Shown: one piece after another, positions 36,267-44,586 of the stretch
How the letters are laid out: every line of letters starts with the position of its first letter
How positions within the stretch are numbered: the stretch's first letter is position 1
NCBI RefSeq assembly: GCF_003143935.1
Contig: NZ_QFRX01000001.1
Location: forward strand, 98,110 to 162,109
DNA: 64,000 nucleotides
Origin: Streptomyces sp. Act143
Lineage (GTDB): Bacteria; Actinomycetota; Actinomycetes; Streptomycetales; Streptomycetaceae
Direction: 5' to 3'
Notes under the pieces: model-generated
What the model saw: the letters and a program-made list of their open reading frames with translations, nothing else
Database searches by the model: none
What the model was told of the DNA's origin: nothing
Position numbers and translations under genes: made by a program

Positions 36267-36359
36267 GCACCCGTTGAACCCGGCGCACACGTCCTGATCC
36301 GAGCCGGGCACGGGCGGCGCGCCTCACCTTTCACAACAGGTGATTCCGCTCACCGCCTT

Positions 36360-36590
36360 TCACACCAGGCCGTCGAACTCCCCGTCCTTCACACCGGCGA
36401 GGAACGCGGCGACCTCTGCGGACGTGTAGACCAGCGCCGGACCGTGCGGATCACGGGAGTTGCGTATCGCCACGCCTCCCCCGGCCAGAGGCGCGACCTC
36501 GACGCAGTTGCCCTCGGCGTTGCTGTGCCGGCTCTTGGTCCAGCGGACGCCCAGTGAACTCGCTTGCACCCCGTTCGGAACTGACGGCAC
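36360..36590 (-). CDS. DUF397 protein, partner of the WhiJ-like regulator
   Basis: The 76-residue protein has the DUF397 hallmarks RWTKSRHSNAEGNCVEVAPL and GGVAIRNSRDPHGPALVYTS, then an AEVAAFLAGVKDGEFDGL tail. DUF397 proteins are small acidic partners that bind or antagonise DUF5753-type regulators. I choose the GTG start because GAGGAGG lies 5 bases upstream; an ATG six codons earlier lacks a site. It is divergent from the HATPase gene across an operator-like palindrome. Confidence 0.85.
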   Translation of the reverse strand: MPSVPNGVQASSLGVRWTKSRHSNAEGNCVEVAPLAGGGVAIRNSRDPHGPALVYTSAEVAAFLAGVKDGEFDGLV

Positions 36591-36628
36591 AGCAGCCTCC
36601 TCGCACATGGCTGGCTCGATCCGCACGC

Positions 36629-36648
36629 GCAATTTCTCGTGAAATTGC
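36629..36648. promoter_or_regulatory. Perfect 20-bp dyad between DUF397 and HATPase genes
   Basis: GCAATTTC (36629-36636) and GAAATTGC (36641-36648) flank a 4-bp spacer. This A/T-rich perfect dyad is unusual in such G+C-rich DNA and lies where both divergent promoters would be. The WhiJ-like protein is the likely binder. Confidence 0.6.
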
Positions 36649-36741
36649 ACGGACGGGCTTTCGAGGTGGATAATAACTCCGTCGCCAACGTCCGTGCTGG
36701 CGCCCAGTCCTGACGTCCAGACGTCACCCACAGGAGATGCC

Positions 36742-37245
36742 GTGTCGCAGCCCGCGCACCCAGCACCCTGGTTTGGTTCGACAGTGCTCCCCGCACACCG
36801 GGCCGCACCGCTCGCCGCCGCTTCCGCCCCCACCCGCAGAAGCACCACCCTGCGCCTGCCCGGCAGCAGTGAGGGGTGCGCCCTCGCCCGCGAGTTCACC
36901 GAACGCATGCTGAGCGAATGGGAGTGGGACGGGTGCCGGGACGACGCCCTCACCGTCGTCTCCGAACTCACCGCCAACGCCGTGCTGCACGGTCGGAAGA
37001 ACGGCTCGCCCGACGGCGCCGACTCCGACGTTTGGCTGCGGCTCACGCGCCGCGCGGCCCACTTGGTGTGCGCCGTGACCGACCAGGGCGAAGGATTCCC
37101 GCGCGCGGCGCACGCGCCGGACATGTTCAGCGAACACGGCCGCGGTCTGATGATCGTGGAGGCCCTCTCGCAGCACTGGGGCTGGACACGCCACGCGCCC
37201 CCGTACAAGACCGTGTGGGCCATGCTGCCCACGGGAGGCACCTGA
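36742..37245 (+). CDS. HATPase_c_2 (anti-sigma factor kinase-like) protein
   Basis: The 167-residue protein has the GHKL ATPase N-box VVSELTANAVLHGRKN (about 75-90) and the G1/G2 segments VTDQGEGFPRAA and EHGRGLMIVEALSQHWGW. Proteins of this size are RsbW/SpoIIAB-like kinases that may bind sigma or anti-sigma antagonists; many actinomycete copies are linked to WhiJ-like modules. The GTG start follows AGGAG. It is followed one base later by the HEAT-like gene, so the two are coupled. Confidence 0.85.
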   Translation: MSQPAHPAPWFGSTVLPAHRAAPLAAASAPTRRSTTLRLPGSSEGCALAREFTERMLSEWEWDGCRDDALTVVSELTANAVLHGRKNGSPDGADSDVWLRLTRRAAHLVCAVTDQGEGFPRAAHAPDMFSEHGRGLMIVEALSQHWGWTRHAPPYKTVWAMLPTGGT

Positions 37246-37246
37246 C

Positions 37247-37774
37247 ATGCGGTCGCTGACCGAGCTCCGAAGCGGTGCGGCAACCGTCCAGGAGCCCCAG
37301 CAGGCCACGACACTCCGCGATGTCGGTCTCGTGTCCTGGGGCGAGATCGAGGACTCGTCAGGGTCCGCGGCCGCCATTCCCTTCCTGCTCGCGGCGATCG
37401 CCTCGGGGGACGAGGCCGCCGCGCACAACGCGCTGGACCGCCTGCGGCACCGGATCTGCCGCCACGGCTTCGTCGTCGGACAGGCAACGGCCGTCACGGT
37501 CCCCTTCCTGTGGGACCTGGCCCAGCGCCCGGAGACGCCGTGCCGTGCAGAGATCCTGGGCCTGCTGCGGAACATAGCCGACGCCCGGCAGTGGGAGACC
37601 ACGGCGGCCGCCTACCCGAAGCTCCGCCGACTGCACGGTGATCACATCGAGTGGGAGTCAGCGGCCCGCCGCGCCGTGCGCGCCCAGCGCGGTGTGATCC
37701 CACGGCTCCTGGCCGAGCGCGACCACGAACTCGTGGACGCGACCAAGGCCCTCGCCTCCACGCTGGCCGACTGA
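37247..37774 (+). CDS. HEAT-like helical protein of the WhiJ-like module
   Basis: The 175-residue protein is all-helical, with repeat-like stretches such as AAIPFLLAAIASGDEAAAHN and VTVPFLWDLAQRPETPCRAE that suggest HEAT or armadillo-type repeats. It has no catalytic motif. Its ATG starts one base after the HATPase stop, implying joint production and possibly a complex. Function is unknown; a scaffold role for the kinase-like partner is my inference. A strong terminator follows. Confidence 0.6.
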   Translation: MRSLTELRSGAATVQEPQQATTLRDVGLVSWGEIEDSSGSAAAIPFLLAAIASGDEAAAHNALDRLRHRICRHGFVVGQATAVTVPFLWDLAQRPETPCRAEILGLLRNIADARQWETTAAAYPKLRRLHGDHIEWESAARRAVRAQRGVIPRLLAERDHELVDATKALASTLAD

Positions 37775-37814
37775 GAACCATAAGGGCCGGACGCCGCGCA
37801 CGCCCCGGAGCGAC

Positions 37815-37845
37815 GACCGCCGCCCCCTAGGAGACGGCGGTCTTT
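37815..37845 (+). terminator. Intrinsic terminator
   Basis: GACCGCCG (37815-37822) pairs with CGGCGGTC (37835-37842), followed by TTT. It ends the HATPase/HEAT operon and, read in reverse, could also serve the convergent surface-protein gene. Confidence 0.7.
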
Positions 37846-37939
37846 GCGTACCGGGTCCCGAGGCCATGACAGCGGCCTCGGGACGGCAGGCGGGTTCGGA
37901 ACACAAACCCTGGATGAATGGGGCGACTTCCGCCGCCCG

Positions 37940-39220
37940 TCAGTTCGTGCTCTGGGTCCGACGGCGGCGCACGATGAGGAACGTGCCGGCACCCACGGCC
38001 ACCGCCGCCGCGGCCGTGCCCGCGAGGGGAAGTGCCGAGGAGGAACCCGTGTCCGCCAGATTGCCCCCGGTCGTCGACCCGCCGCCTCCGGTCGCCGACC
38101 CTCCGGTCGTCGTCGCGTTGCCGCCGGTCGTCGTGCCGCCGCTGTTCGACGACGACCCGCCGCCCGAGCCGCCGGAACTGCCCGAGCCGCCGGAACTGCC
38201 CGAGCCACCGGAGCTTCCCGAGCCGCCCGTCGCACCACCCGTGGAGCCGCCCGGTCCCCCGCCCGTGACGTCCAGCGTGATGTCGGCCTTGTCGTTGCTC
38301 TTGTCAGGATCGAACGGGCGCTTTTCGGTGCTCAGCGCCACCGAACCCTTGGCGTCAGCCACCCGCTTGTCGATCTTCAGCTTGAAAGTGTAGGTCTCCT
38401 GGCTGCCCTCATTGAGCGAGCGCATGCCGCAGACGTACGTCTGCTCCTCGGCCCGGCAGAACTGGCCGCGCTTGACGACCGACGTGCCGGCGGGAAGCGT
38501 GATGACCACGTGCACGGCCGGGTCGCCTTCCCTGGGCCACACCCAGGCGGGCCCGGCGTTGGTGAACGTCGCGTTCATCGTCACCGTGTCGCCGATGCCG
38601 CCCTTCAGCGCGGCACCCGTCACCTGGTAGTCGGCGGTGTTGACGACGGTGACAGGAACCGTCACGACCTCGCGGGAGCCCTCGGCACCGGCCTGCGCCT
38701 CGACCAGTTTCACCGCCGGTGCGGTTCCGGCCACCGGATCGGTGCCGTTGTCCTCAAAGCCGGGAGCAACGTCCCCGACACGCACCCGGAGTTCCTCGTT
38801 GAGCGCGCGGTCCAGTGCCTTGACGTGCAGCAGCGTCTCGGGGGTATAAACGGCGCCCGGCTCCACCGCCTGGTCGAACGCGCACGATGCCGTCCATCTC
38901 TCGGGCATCTCGTCGTACGGCCGGACGTGCTGGACGAGGCAGTTGGAGGGGACCTCGGCCAACTCGAGTCCCCGGCTGACGGAGTAGGACACCCACACCT
39001 GCTCGGTCGCCCCGGTGCCCTTGTTGGCCACGGTGACCGGCACGTCGAAGCCATCGCCCGGTTTCAGCCCGTCGACCGGGGTGACGCCGCCGACGACCAG
39101 TTCGGGAGCGGTTTCGTCGCCGAAGGCGGCGGGGGCCGTGGCCAGCGCGATCAGGCCGGCCGCCCCGAAGGCGGCGGCACCGGCACGACGGGCGCGACGG
39201 TTGCGTGGGGATACGGGCAT
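37940..39220 (-). CDS. LAXTG-anchored surface protein (sortase E substrate)
   Basis: The 426-residue precursor has a signal peptide (about 1-34, ending APAAFGD) and a beta-rich ectodomain with paired cysteines (about 35-325). A long Ser/Gly/Thr-rich wall-spanning linker (about 326-390) follows. The sorting signal is NLADTG plus a hydrophobic helix and a basic tail RRRRTQ. LAXTG is the motif recognised by class E sortases of Streptomyces, which link proteins such as long chaplins to peptidoglycan. No sortase gene is in the window. Its DNA carries 18-bp repeats in the linker. Confidence 0.85.
   Translation of the reverse strand: MPVSPRNRRARRAGAAAFGAAGLIALATAPAAFGDETAPELVVGGVTPVDGLKPGDGFDVPVTVANKGTGATEQVWVSYSVSRGLELAEVPSNCLVQHVRPYDEMPERWTASCAFDQAVEPGAVYTPETLLHVKALDRALNEELRVRVGDVAPGFEDNGTDPVAGTAPAVKLVEAQAGAEGSREVVTVPVTVVNTADYQVTGAALKGGIGDTVTMNATFTNAGPAWVWPREGDPAVHVVITLPAGTSVVKRGQFCRAEEQTYVCGMRSLNEGSQETYTFKLKIDKRVADAKGSVALSTEKRPFDPDKSNDKADITLDVTGGGPGGSTGGATGGSGSSGGSGSSGGSGSSGGSGGGSSSNSGGTTTGGNATTTGGSATGGGGSTTGGNLADTGSSSALPLAGTAAAAVAVGAGTFLIVRRRRTQSTN
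38163..38216. repeat. Three 18-bp tandem repeats in the linker of the surface protein
   Basis: Two identical copies of CCCGAGCCGCCGGAACTG and one variant encode GSGSSG-type linker repeats. Such repeats can change number by slippage and so vary linker length between strains. Confidence 0.7.
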
Positions 39221-39414
39221 GGGGAGATCCTCTGTCGGGACGCAGGTGAACCGACGGTGTCCTGGAAGCAGACAGTCCGCCGCTCCCTAGACTCCTGCGG
39301 GCCCCCGAGGGTTGCACGGCCGACGCCGCTGGGAGATCCGTCGAGAACACGTACCCGTCGCACGTCGCCGACGGTGACCCCACACGGTGCGCCGTCCCGT
39401 CGGAATCGACGTAC

Positions 39415-39606
39415 GTGAATGCGCGAAGCCTGCGGGACGTGGTCGTCGGCGCGACGAAGCGGTCCTCGACACCGGGCCTCTTCCACTTCGACGCCCGCAT
39501 CGGCTTCATGCCGTGCGCCGGAGGCTGTGCCGCGGTCCGGACACCGGGGGCCGCCCGCGTCAACTTCCCCGACCCCGAGGGGGGCCGCCGTTCAGGGCGG
39601 CCGTGA
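39415..39606 (+). CDS. Doubtful small ORF in the gap before the PPOX gene
   Basis: A 63-codon frame from GTG 39415 has very strong third-position G/C bias and protein-like stretches such as STPGLFHFDARIGFMPCAGG. It lacks a clear ribosome binding site or family. The minus strand here also has an open frame with bias. It may be a remnant of a larger gene. The rest of 39221-39709 shows nothing else I can support. Confidence 0.25.
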   Translation: MNARSLRDVVVGATKRSSTPGLFHFDARIGFMPCAGGCAAVRTPGAARVNFPDPEGGRRSGRP

Positions 39607-39709
39607 CGGACACGGCAAAGATCTCCGAACTCGCCGACCGCCGGATGTCGAGAACGCGCCGATCGCTCCGTCCCTGGGTGGAAGCCGCAACCGAACCTGG
39701 AGGACAGCC

Positions 39710-40198
39710 ATGCGAGCGGACGAGATCACCGAGATTCTCCGGTTGCCGAACAGCCAGGAGCTGCTGGCGCGCGACGTGGTCCGGCTGGCGTACGTGGCCA
39801 AGGACGGCACACCCAGGAACGTTCCGATCGCGTTCACCTGGAACGGTTCCGAGATCGTCATGTGCACCTCGAAGAACGCCCCGAAGCTGCCGGCGCTGCG
39901 CGCCAACCCGATGGTCGCCCTGACGATCGACACCGAGGTGCACCCGCCCAAGATCCTGCTCATCCGCGGCCGCGCCGAGCTGGAGGTCGTCGACGGCATC
40001 CCGGACGAATACCTGCAGATCAACGGCTCGTACGAGATGACGCCCGAGCAGCGCGTCGAGTGGGAGGCCGAGGTCCGCTCGCTCTACGACGGCATGGTCC
40101 GCATCGTGGTCACCCCGACCTGGGCAAAGCTGATCGACTTCGAGACCACCCTGCCGAGCGCGGTCGAAGAGCTGATCCGGCAACGGGCGGGTCGATGA
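39710..40198 (+). CDS. Pyridoxamine 5'-phosphate oxidase-fold (PPOX) protein
   Basis: The 162-residue protein is a split-barrel flavin- or F420-binding type, with VVRLAYVAKDGTPRNVPIAF, EIVMCTSKNAPKLPALRANP and VALTIDTEVHPPKILLIRGR. Such proteins bind FMN, F420 or biliverdin and act as reductases or stress proteins; the substrate is unknown. GGAGG lies 7 bases before ATG 39710. Its stop overlaps the ATG of a decayed permease gene. Confidence 0.85.
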   Translation: MRADEITEILRLPNSQELLARDVVRLAYVAKDGTPRNVPIAFTWNGSEIVMCTSKNAPKLPALRANPMVALTIDTEVHPPKILLIRGRAELEVVDGIPDEYLQINGSYEMTPEQRVEWEAEVRSLYDGMVRIVVTPTWAKLIDFETTLPSAVEELIRQRAGR

Positions 40199-40822
40199 CC
40201 TGGGAGGTCACCTGGGCGCTGATCCTGGGCTTCGTTCTGTCCGCCGTCGTGCGGGCGGTGGGCCGCCGCCGCTCCACGGTCGTACGCCTCCTCGGCGAGG
40301 TCTTCGAGATCGCCTCGGCCAACCTGGTCATCGAACTGGGCATCGTCATGGCGCTGTTGATGGGCTGGCAGTTCAGGGCGGCCGAGTTCGCCGGCGGGCC
40401 GATCATGATCGTCGTACTCGCCGCGCTGTTCCGGCTCTTCCTCCGCGAGCGGCTGCTGCGTCAGGCCCGTGAACAGGCCGAGCGCGGGGTGACCGGCTCC
40501 ATGGAAGGCCACGCGGCGATGGACATGTCCGTGGGGGGGCGAGGGCAGTTTCGCGCGCAGGCTGTTCTCACGGGACGGCTTCACGTCCGTGGCGCACATC
40601 TTCGTCATGGAGTGGGCGGCGATCCTGCGGGACCTGGTGGTCGGCCTGCTGATCGCGGGCGCGATCGCGACGTTCGTCTTCGGCGGTCTGGGGCTGATGC
40701 CCGACCAGGCCGACGCCACGATCCCGGAGGAAGGGATCACCTGGACCTACACGACCTGGCTCAACATCGTCTTTCTGCTGCGGCACGGGCCCGACGAGGC
40801 CACCCACGCGCGCGAACACTGA
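40195..40822 (+). pseudogene. Decayed permease (DUF318/YraQ family)
   Basis: The start MTWEVTWALILGFVLSAVV matches the permease family. After STVVRLLG the protein jumps to EVFEIASANLVIELGI, so a segment of about 45 residues carrying the Cys-containing loop seems deleted. After HAAMDMSVGG a G7 run (40533-40539) shifts the frame; removing one G restores FARRLFSRDGFTSVAHIFVM. A second block appears lost after LLIAGAIA, and the C-terminus is cut. The ATG overlaps the PPOX stop in an ATGA. I consider the gene non-functional. Confidence 0.75.
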
Positions 40823-40881
40823 TCGAGGCCGCGTGGCGCTTGCGGGCCACCGGGGCCGGCGATCCGCGCCCGGGGCGGTGG

Positions 40882-41532
40882 TCATCGGCCCTGTCCCGGG
40901 CTGTAGTGCCCTAGGAACATCTCCACTCCGCTGACGACGAGGCGGTCCGTGAGGTCGTCCTCGATCCGGGTGCCGTAGGTACCGAAGACCATGTGGGGGA
41001 AGACCAGCAGGGCGTAGAGCTGGATGATCGCCGCCTCCAGGTCGGGGATGACCAGCCGTCCCTGCTCGGCGAGTTCGCGCAGGGCGCCGGCGACGACGGG
41101 GTGATGGCTCTCCGGGCCGTGCTCCTGCCAGCCCCGCCCGAGTTCGGGGAAGCGGTGCTGCTCGGCGGCGACGAGGTTGCGCAGGGCGATGACGTCCTTG
41201 TCCGTCCTGACGGCGTGCACCCAGGCGCGGGCGGCATCGACGAGGGCCGTCCGGAGGTCCTCGGCCGCGGCCAGTCCTTCCAGCGCGGCCGAGGAGGCGT
41301 CGCCGAGGGACTCGTCCAGGGCGCTGCTGATGACCGCGCTGAACAGCGCCTCTTTGCTGCCGAAGTGGTTGTAGACGGTCACCTTGGACACGCCCGCTCG
41401 GGCGGCGATGGTGTCCATGCCGACACCGAAGCCGTCCCGCAGGAAGAGCTCACGGGCCGCCCGGACGATGGCCTGCCTCTTGAGTTCGGCCCGGGGGCCG
41501 CTGGGGCGCTGCTTGACGCTGTCCACGCTCAT
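40882..41532 (-). CDS. TetR/AcrR family repressor
   Basis: The 216-residue protein has a basic N-terminal arm, then ARELFLRDGFGVGMDTIAAR and AGVSKVTVYNHFGSKEALF (about 28-64), the classical TetR HTH. The C-terminal domain resembles the AefR-like type. It is divergent from a DHA2 exporter with several nested palindromes between them, so it is the probable repressor. The ligand is unknown. Confidence 0.87.
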   Translation of the reverse strand: MSVDSVKQRPSGPRAELKRQAIVRAARELFLRDGFGVGMDTIAARAGVSKVTVYNHFGSKEALFSAVISSALDESLGDASSAALEGLAAAEDLRTALVDAARAWVHAVRTDKDVIALRNLVAAEQHRFPELGRGWQEHGPESHHPVVAGALRELAEQGRLVIPDLEAAIIQLYALLVFPHMVFGTYGTRIEDDLTDRLVVSGVEMFLGHYSPGQGR

Positions 41533-41556
41533 GGGCCCGATCCTAGCAATTGGCTG

Positions 41557-41597
41557 AACTGTACAGTTGAGTTCATATGAACTGTGCCGTACAGTTC
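41557..41597. promoter_or_regulatory. Nested operator palindromes of the TetR/MFS divergon
   Basis: Three dyads overlap: AACTGTACAGTT (41557-41568), GTTCATATGAAC (41571-41582) and GAACTGT-N5-ACAGTTC (41579-41597). The outer two share the AACTGT/ACAGTT half-sites. A + strand promoter, TTGGCT-N17-TCATAT (41550-41578), runs through them. TetR binding would block transcription. Confidence 0.65.
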
Positions 41598-41727
41598 AGC
41601 AAAGATCGGGGCGGTAGCCGTGGTCGGCGTCGGCGCACCCGGCGTCACCTCCGCATCTCTCCTCGCCCCCTCTCATACCGCTCCCACAGTCCGCGCCCGG
41701 ACGACGCCCAGACGACAAGGACGCCTC

Positions 41728-43161
41728 ATGACTCGACCCGCACCGAGCGCCGGCCACGCGCCGGACCGGCACCACCCGCCCGTCGATCCACGCCGCTGGG
41801 CGGCTCTGACCGTCATCTGCGTCGCCCAGTTCATGCTCATCCTCGACGTCACCGTCGTGAACGTCGCGCTGCCCGACATGGCCTCCGACCTCCACCTCGA
41901 CCGGGCGGCGCTGACCTGGACGGTCACCGCGTACACCTTGTGTTTCGGTGGTCTGATGCTGCTCGGTGGCCGCCTCGCGGACGCTTTGGGCGCCCGCCGC
42001 ACGCTGCTCGCCGGGCTCGCACTGTTCACCGCCGCGTCCCTGGTCACCGGGCTCGCCGACAGCGCGGCCATGCTGCTGGGCGGACGGATCGCCCAGGGTG
42101 TCGGAGCCGCCCTGCTCTCCCCCGCGGCACTCTCCATCGTCACCACCACCTTCCACGGCGCCGAACGCAACAAGGCGCTGGGCGTGTGGGCCGCCGTCGG
42201 CGGCTCCGGCGCGGCGGCCGGTGTCCTCATCGGCGGCGCACTGACCGACGGACCTGGCTGGCAGTGGGTCTTCTACATCAACGTGCCCATCGGCCTGGCC
42301 GTCCTCGCGGTTCTGCCGGCACTCGTGCCCGCCCGTGCGCCGCAGCCGGTCCGGCTCGACGTACCCGGCGCGCTCCTGGTCACCGCCGGCACCGGCTCAT
42401 TGATATACGGCCTGGTGAAGACGGGTGACGCGGGCTGGGGCGGCACGGCCACGCTGGTGCCGCTGGCTGCCGCGGTGGTGCTGTACGCCGGCTTCGGCGT
42501 GGCCGAACGGGCGAGCCGGGCCCCGTTGATGGACCTGCGGATGTTCACTCGCCGCCCGGTTCTCGCGGGGGCGTTCCTGATGCTGGTCGCCACCGGGCTG
42601 CTGATCGCGTACTTCTTCCTCGGGTCGGTCCATCTCCAGCACGTCCGGGGCTTCAGCCCGCTGAAGACCGGTCTGCTGTTCCTGCCGGTGGCGGTGGCCA
42701 CCGGCGTCGGGGCGCATCTCGGCTCCCGGCTCGTCGGGCGGGTCGGCAGCCGCGCGGTCGCCGTGACCGGCATGGTGATCGCCGCCGCCGGGTCCGTGCC
42801 ACTGACCCGGGTGTCCGCCGCCGGCAGCGCATACACGGGCCTGCTGCCCGGCTTCGTCGTCGCCTGTCTCGGTCTGGGCGCGGTCTTCGTCACCGCCACC
42901 ACCACCGCGCTCGGCATGGTCGACCGTCACGAGGCGGGTCTCGCCTCCGGAGTCGTCAACACCTTCCACGAAGTGGGCGGTTCGATCGGCGTGGCGGTCG
43001 TCTCCACGATCGCCGCCTCCGGCATCGACTCCGGCTCGGCCGGCGGCTTCAGGGACGCCTTCACCGCCTGCACGGTCGCGGCGGCCGCGAGCGCCGCGGT
43101 GTCCCTGGGGCTCGTACCGCGCGGCAGGCCGCAGCTGACCGGAGGGCCGCACGTGCACTGA
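41728..43161 (+). CDS. MFS drug exporter, DHA2 family
   Basis: The 477-residue protein has 14 membrane segments with AQFMLILDVTVVNVALPDMA in helix 1, GGRLADALGARRTLLAG (motif A) and GSGAAAGVLIGGALTDGPGW (motif C). It is a drug:H+ antiporter. The frame opens at 41584, but AAGGA 8 bases before ATG 41728 fixes the start. It is divergent from the TetR gene and probably repressed by it. An orphan CsoR-like box lies just past its stop. Confidence 0.9.
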   Translation: MTRPAPSAGHAPDRHHPPVDPRRWAALTVICVAQFMLILDVTVVNVALPDMASDLHLDRAALTWTVTAYTLCFGGLMLLGGRLADALGARRTLLAGLALFTAASLVTGLADSAAMLLGGRIAQGVGAALLSPAALSIVTTTFHGAERNKALGVWAAVGGSGAAAGVLIGGALTDGPGWQWVFYINVPIGLAVLAVLPALVPARAPQPVRLDVPGALLVTAGTGSLIYGLVKTGDAGWGGTATLVPLAAAVVLYAGFGVAERASRAPLMDLRMFTRRPVLAGAFLMLVATGLLIAYFFLGSVHLQHVRGFSPLKTGLLFLPVAVATGVGAHLGSRLVGRVGSRAVAVTGMVIAAAGSVPLTRVSAAGSAYTGLLPGFVVACLGLGAVFVTATTTALGMVDRHEAGLASGVVNTFHEVGGSIGVAVVSTIAASGIDSGSAGGFRDAFTACTVAAAASAAVSLGLVPRGRPQLTGGPHVH

Positions 43162-43179
43162 CGGGAAACACCTGGCGCG

Positions 43180-43196
43180 ATACCCCTAAGGGGTAT
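43180..43196. promoter_or_regulatory. CsoR-like operator box
   Basis: ATACCCC-TAA-GGGGTAT is a perfect dyad and matches the G-tract operator of CsoR-type copper sensors. In actinomycetes such boxes normally precede copper genes such as copZ-copA. Here it lies 7 bp before a broken small reading frame. Confidence 0.6.
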
Positions 43197-43203
43197 ACAG
43201 CCC

Positions 43204-43382
43204 ATGCCTGCGGGGCCCGAGAACACGGAGTTACCACAGGCGTCGAGGTGAGCTCTTTGCACTCGCACGCGACGCGCTGCCCGACCTGAACGACGCCCGC
43301 CCACAGTCCCGGGTGCTCGGTGCCGGTCATTGCCAAACGGACACGGGAAGCGCTGCTCCAGCGTTTCATCTCCCTGCGCTAA
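43204..43382 (+). pseudogene. Decayed small gene behind the CsoR-like box
   Basis: ATG 43204 opens MPAGPENTELPQA with a rare TTA codon, then stops at 43249. In the next frame ELFALARDALPDLND follows (43250-43294). In the third, VIAKRTREALLQRFISLR runs to a stop at 43380. With two frameshifts this gives a protein of about 58 residues. I do not recognise it. The remainder of the gap to 43594 is the upstream region of the esterase. Confidence 0.35.
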
Positions 43383-43594
43383 CTGTGTCGACCGGGCAGG
43401 TGTCCGGTCTGCAAGTGGCCGTCCCCCTCGAGGTCGAGCGCGTGGGTGGGCAGCGTGTGTCCGAAGCACCTTTCGTTCGGATCGGTTCCGGACGCGTGAA
43501 GCACAGTGAGCGTCTCGTAGTCACTGGCCTCCGCCCGCGAACGGCCCCCTTATCCGCCACGAGGCACCGGCGACAAATCCCTTTGAGGAGACCC

Positions 43595-44467
43595 GTGATC
43601 TCTCCTAGGTTGGCCCGCGTGACAAACGAGGTGCCCTACCGGCCGCTCCCCGTGGACCAGTCGGACGTTCGCTACGCCCACGGGCCCGACTCGACCCTCC
43701 AACCCGGTGTACCGGTCGGCGAGACGCTCGCATTCGACTGGAACGACAGCGCGGTCTACCCGGGCACGTCCCGGAAGTTCTGGGTTCACGTGCCCGCCGC
43801 TTACAACCCCGCGCAGGCAGCGTCGTTGATGGTGTTCCAGGACGGATGGTGGTACCTGGACCCCGAGGGAGAGGTCCGCGGCGCGATCGTCCTGGACAAC
43901 CTCGTCCACCGCGGCGACATCCCGGTCACCATCGGTGTGTTCGTCGACCCCGGCGTCTTCCCCGACGCCGAGGACTCCAAGAACCGCAACACCGAGTACG
44001 ACGCGTTCGACGACCGGTACGCCACGTTCCTGCTCGACGAGATCATCCCCGAGGTCACCCGGCGGTACACGATCGCCGCGGACCCTGACCGGTGGGGCAT
44101 CTGCGGTAGCAGCAGCGGCGGCAACTGCGCCTTCACCGCAGCGTGGCTGCGCCCGGACAAGTTCCGCCGCGTCATCGGCTACCTGTGCAGCTTCGCGCAG
44201 ATGCCGGGCGGCAACCCCTACCCCGACCTGATCGCCCGCCACGCGCGGGGCCCGCTGCGCGTCTTCCTCCAAGCCGGCCACCGCGACCTGGGCTGGAACG
44301 AGCCCGAGAGGAACTGGCTGGCCCACAACCTGCGCGTCGCGGCCGCCCTCGCGGAAGGGGGCTACGACTTCCGTCTGGTCCTGGGCGACGGCGGCCACAG
44401 CCCCAACCACGGCGGGGTTCTCCTCCCCGACGCACTGCGCTGGCTGTGGCGGGCCGACGAGGCCTGA
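43595..44467 (+). CDS. Alpha/beta-hydrolase esterase (Fes/esterase D-like)
   Basis: The 290-residue protein has the nucleophile elbow WGICGSSSGGNCAFTAAW (Ser in GSSSGG, about 165-182) and the catalytic His in LGDGGHSPNHGG near the end. The opening TSRKFWVHVPAAYNPAQAAS and FQDGWWYLDPEGEVR resembles enterochelin esterase- or feruloyl esterase-like proteins. It has no signal peptide, so it is probably cytoplasmic. The substrate is unknown. GAGGAG precedes the GTG start. A hairpin follows the gene. Confidence 0.85.
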   Translation: MISPRLARVTNEVPYRPLPVDQSDVRYAHGPDSTLQPGVPVGETLAFDWNDSAVYPGTSRKFWVHVPAAYNPAQAASLMVFQDGWWYLDPEGEVRGAIVLDNLVHRGDIPVTIGVFVDPGVFPDAEDSKNRNTEYDAFDDRYATFLLDEIIPEVTRRYTIAADPDRWGICGSSSGGNCAFTAAWLRPDKFRRVIGYLCSFAQMPGGNPYPDLIARHARGPLRVFLQAGHRDLGWNEPERNWLAHNLRVAAALAEGGYDFRLVLGDGGHSPNHGGVLLPDALRWLWRADEA

Positions 44468-44481
44468 ACGCCACCGGTGTT

Positions 44482-44510
44482 CGGCAGCCGTGCCCGGCTA
44501 CTAGCTGCCG
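44482..44510. terminator. Hairpin between convergent esterase and VOC genes
   Basis: CGGCAGC (44482-44488) pairs with GCTGCCG (44504-44510) across a 15-nt loop, 15 bp after the esterase stop. Confidence 0.45.
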
Positions 44511-44586
44511 TGTACGCCGGGGCGGTGTCCCGGCCATCGCCCACGAAGCCAACTGTGACACTCGCCGTGGCGGCCGTTTCTCCCTC

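Noticed and set aside
38163..38216. Short repeats as a possible CRISPR array
   Set aside because: The repeats are contiguous without spacers and encode the Gly/Ser linker of the surface protein.
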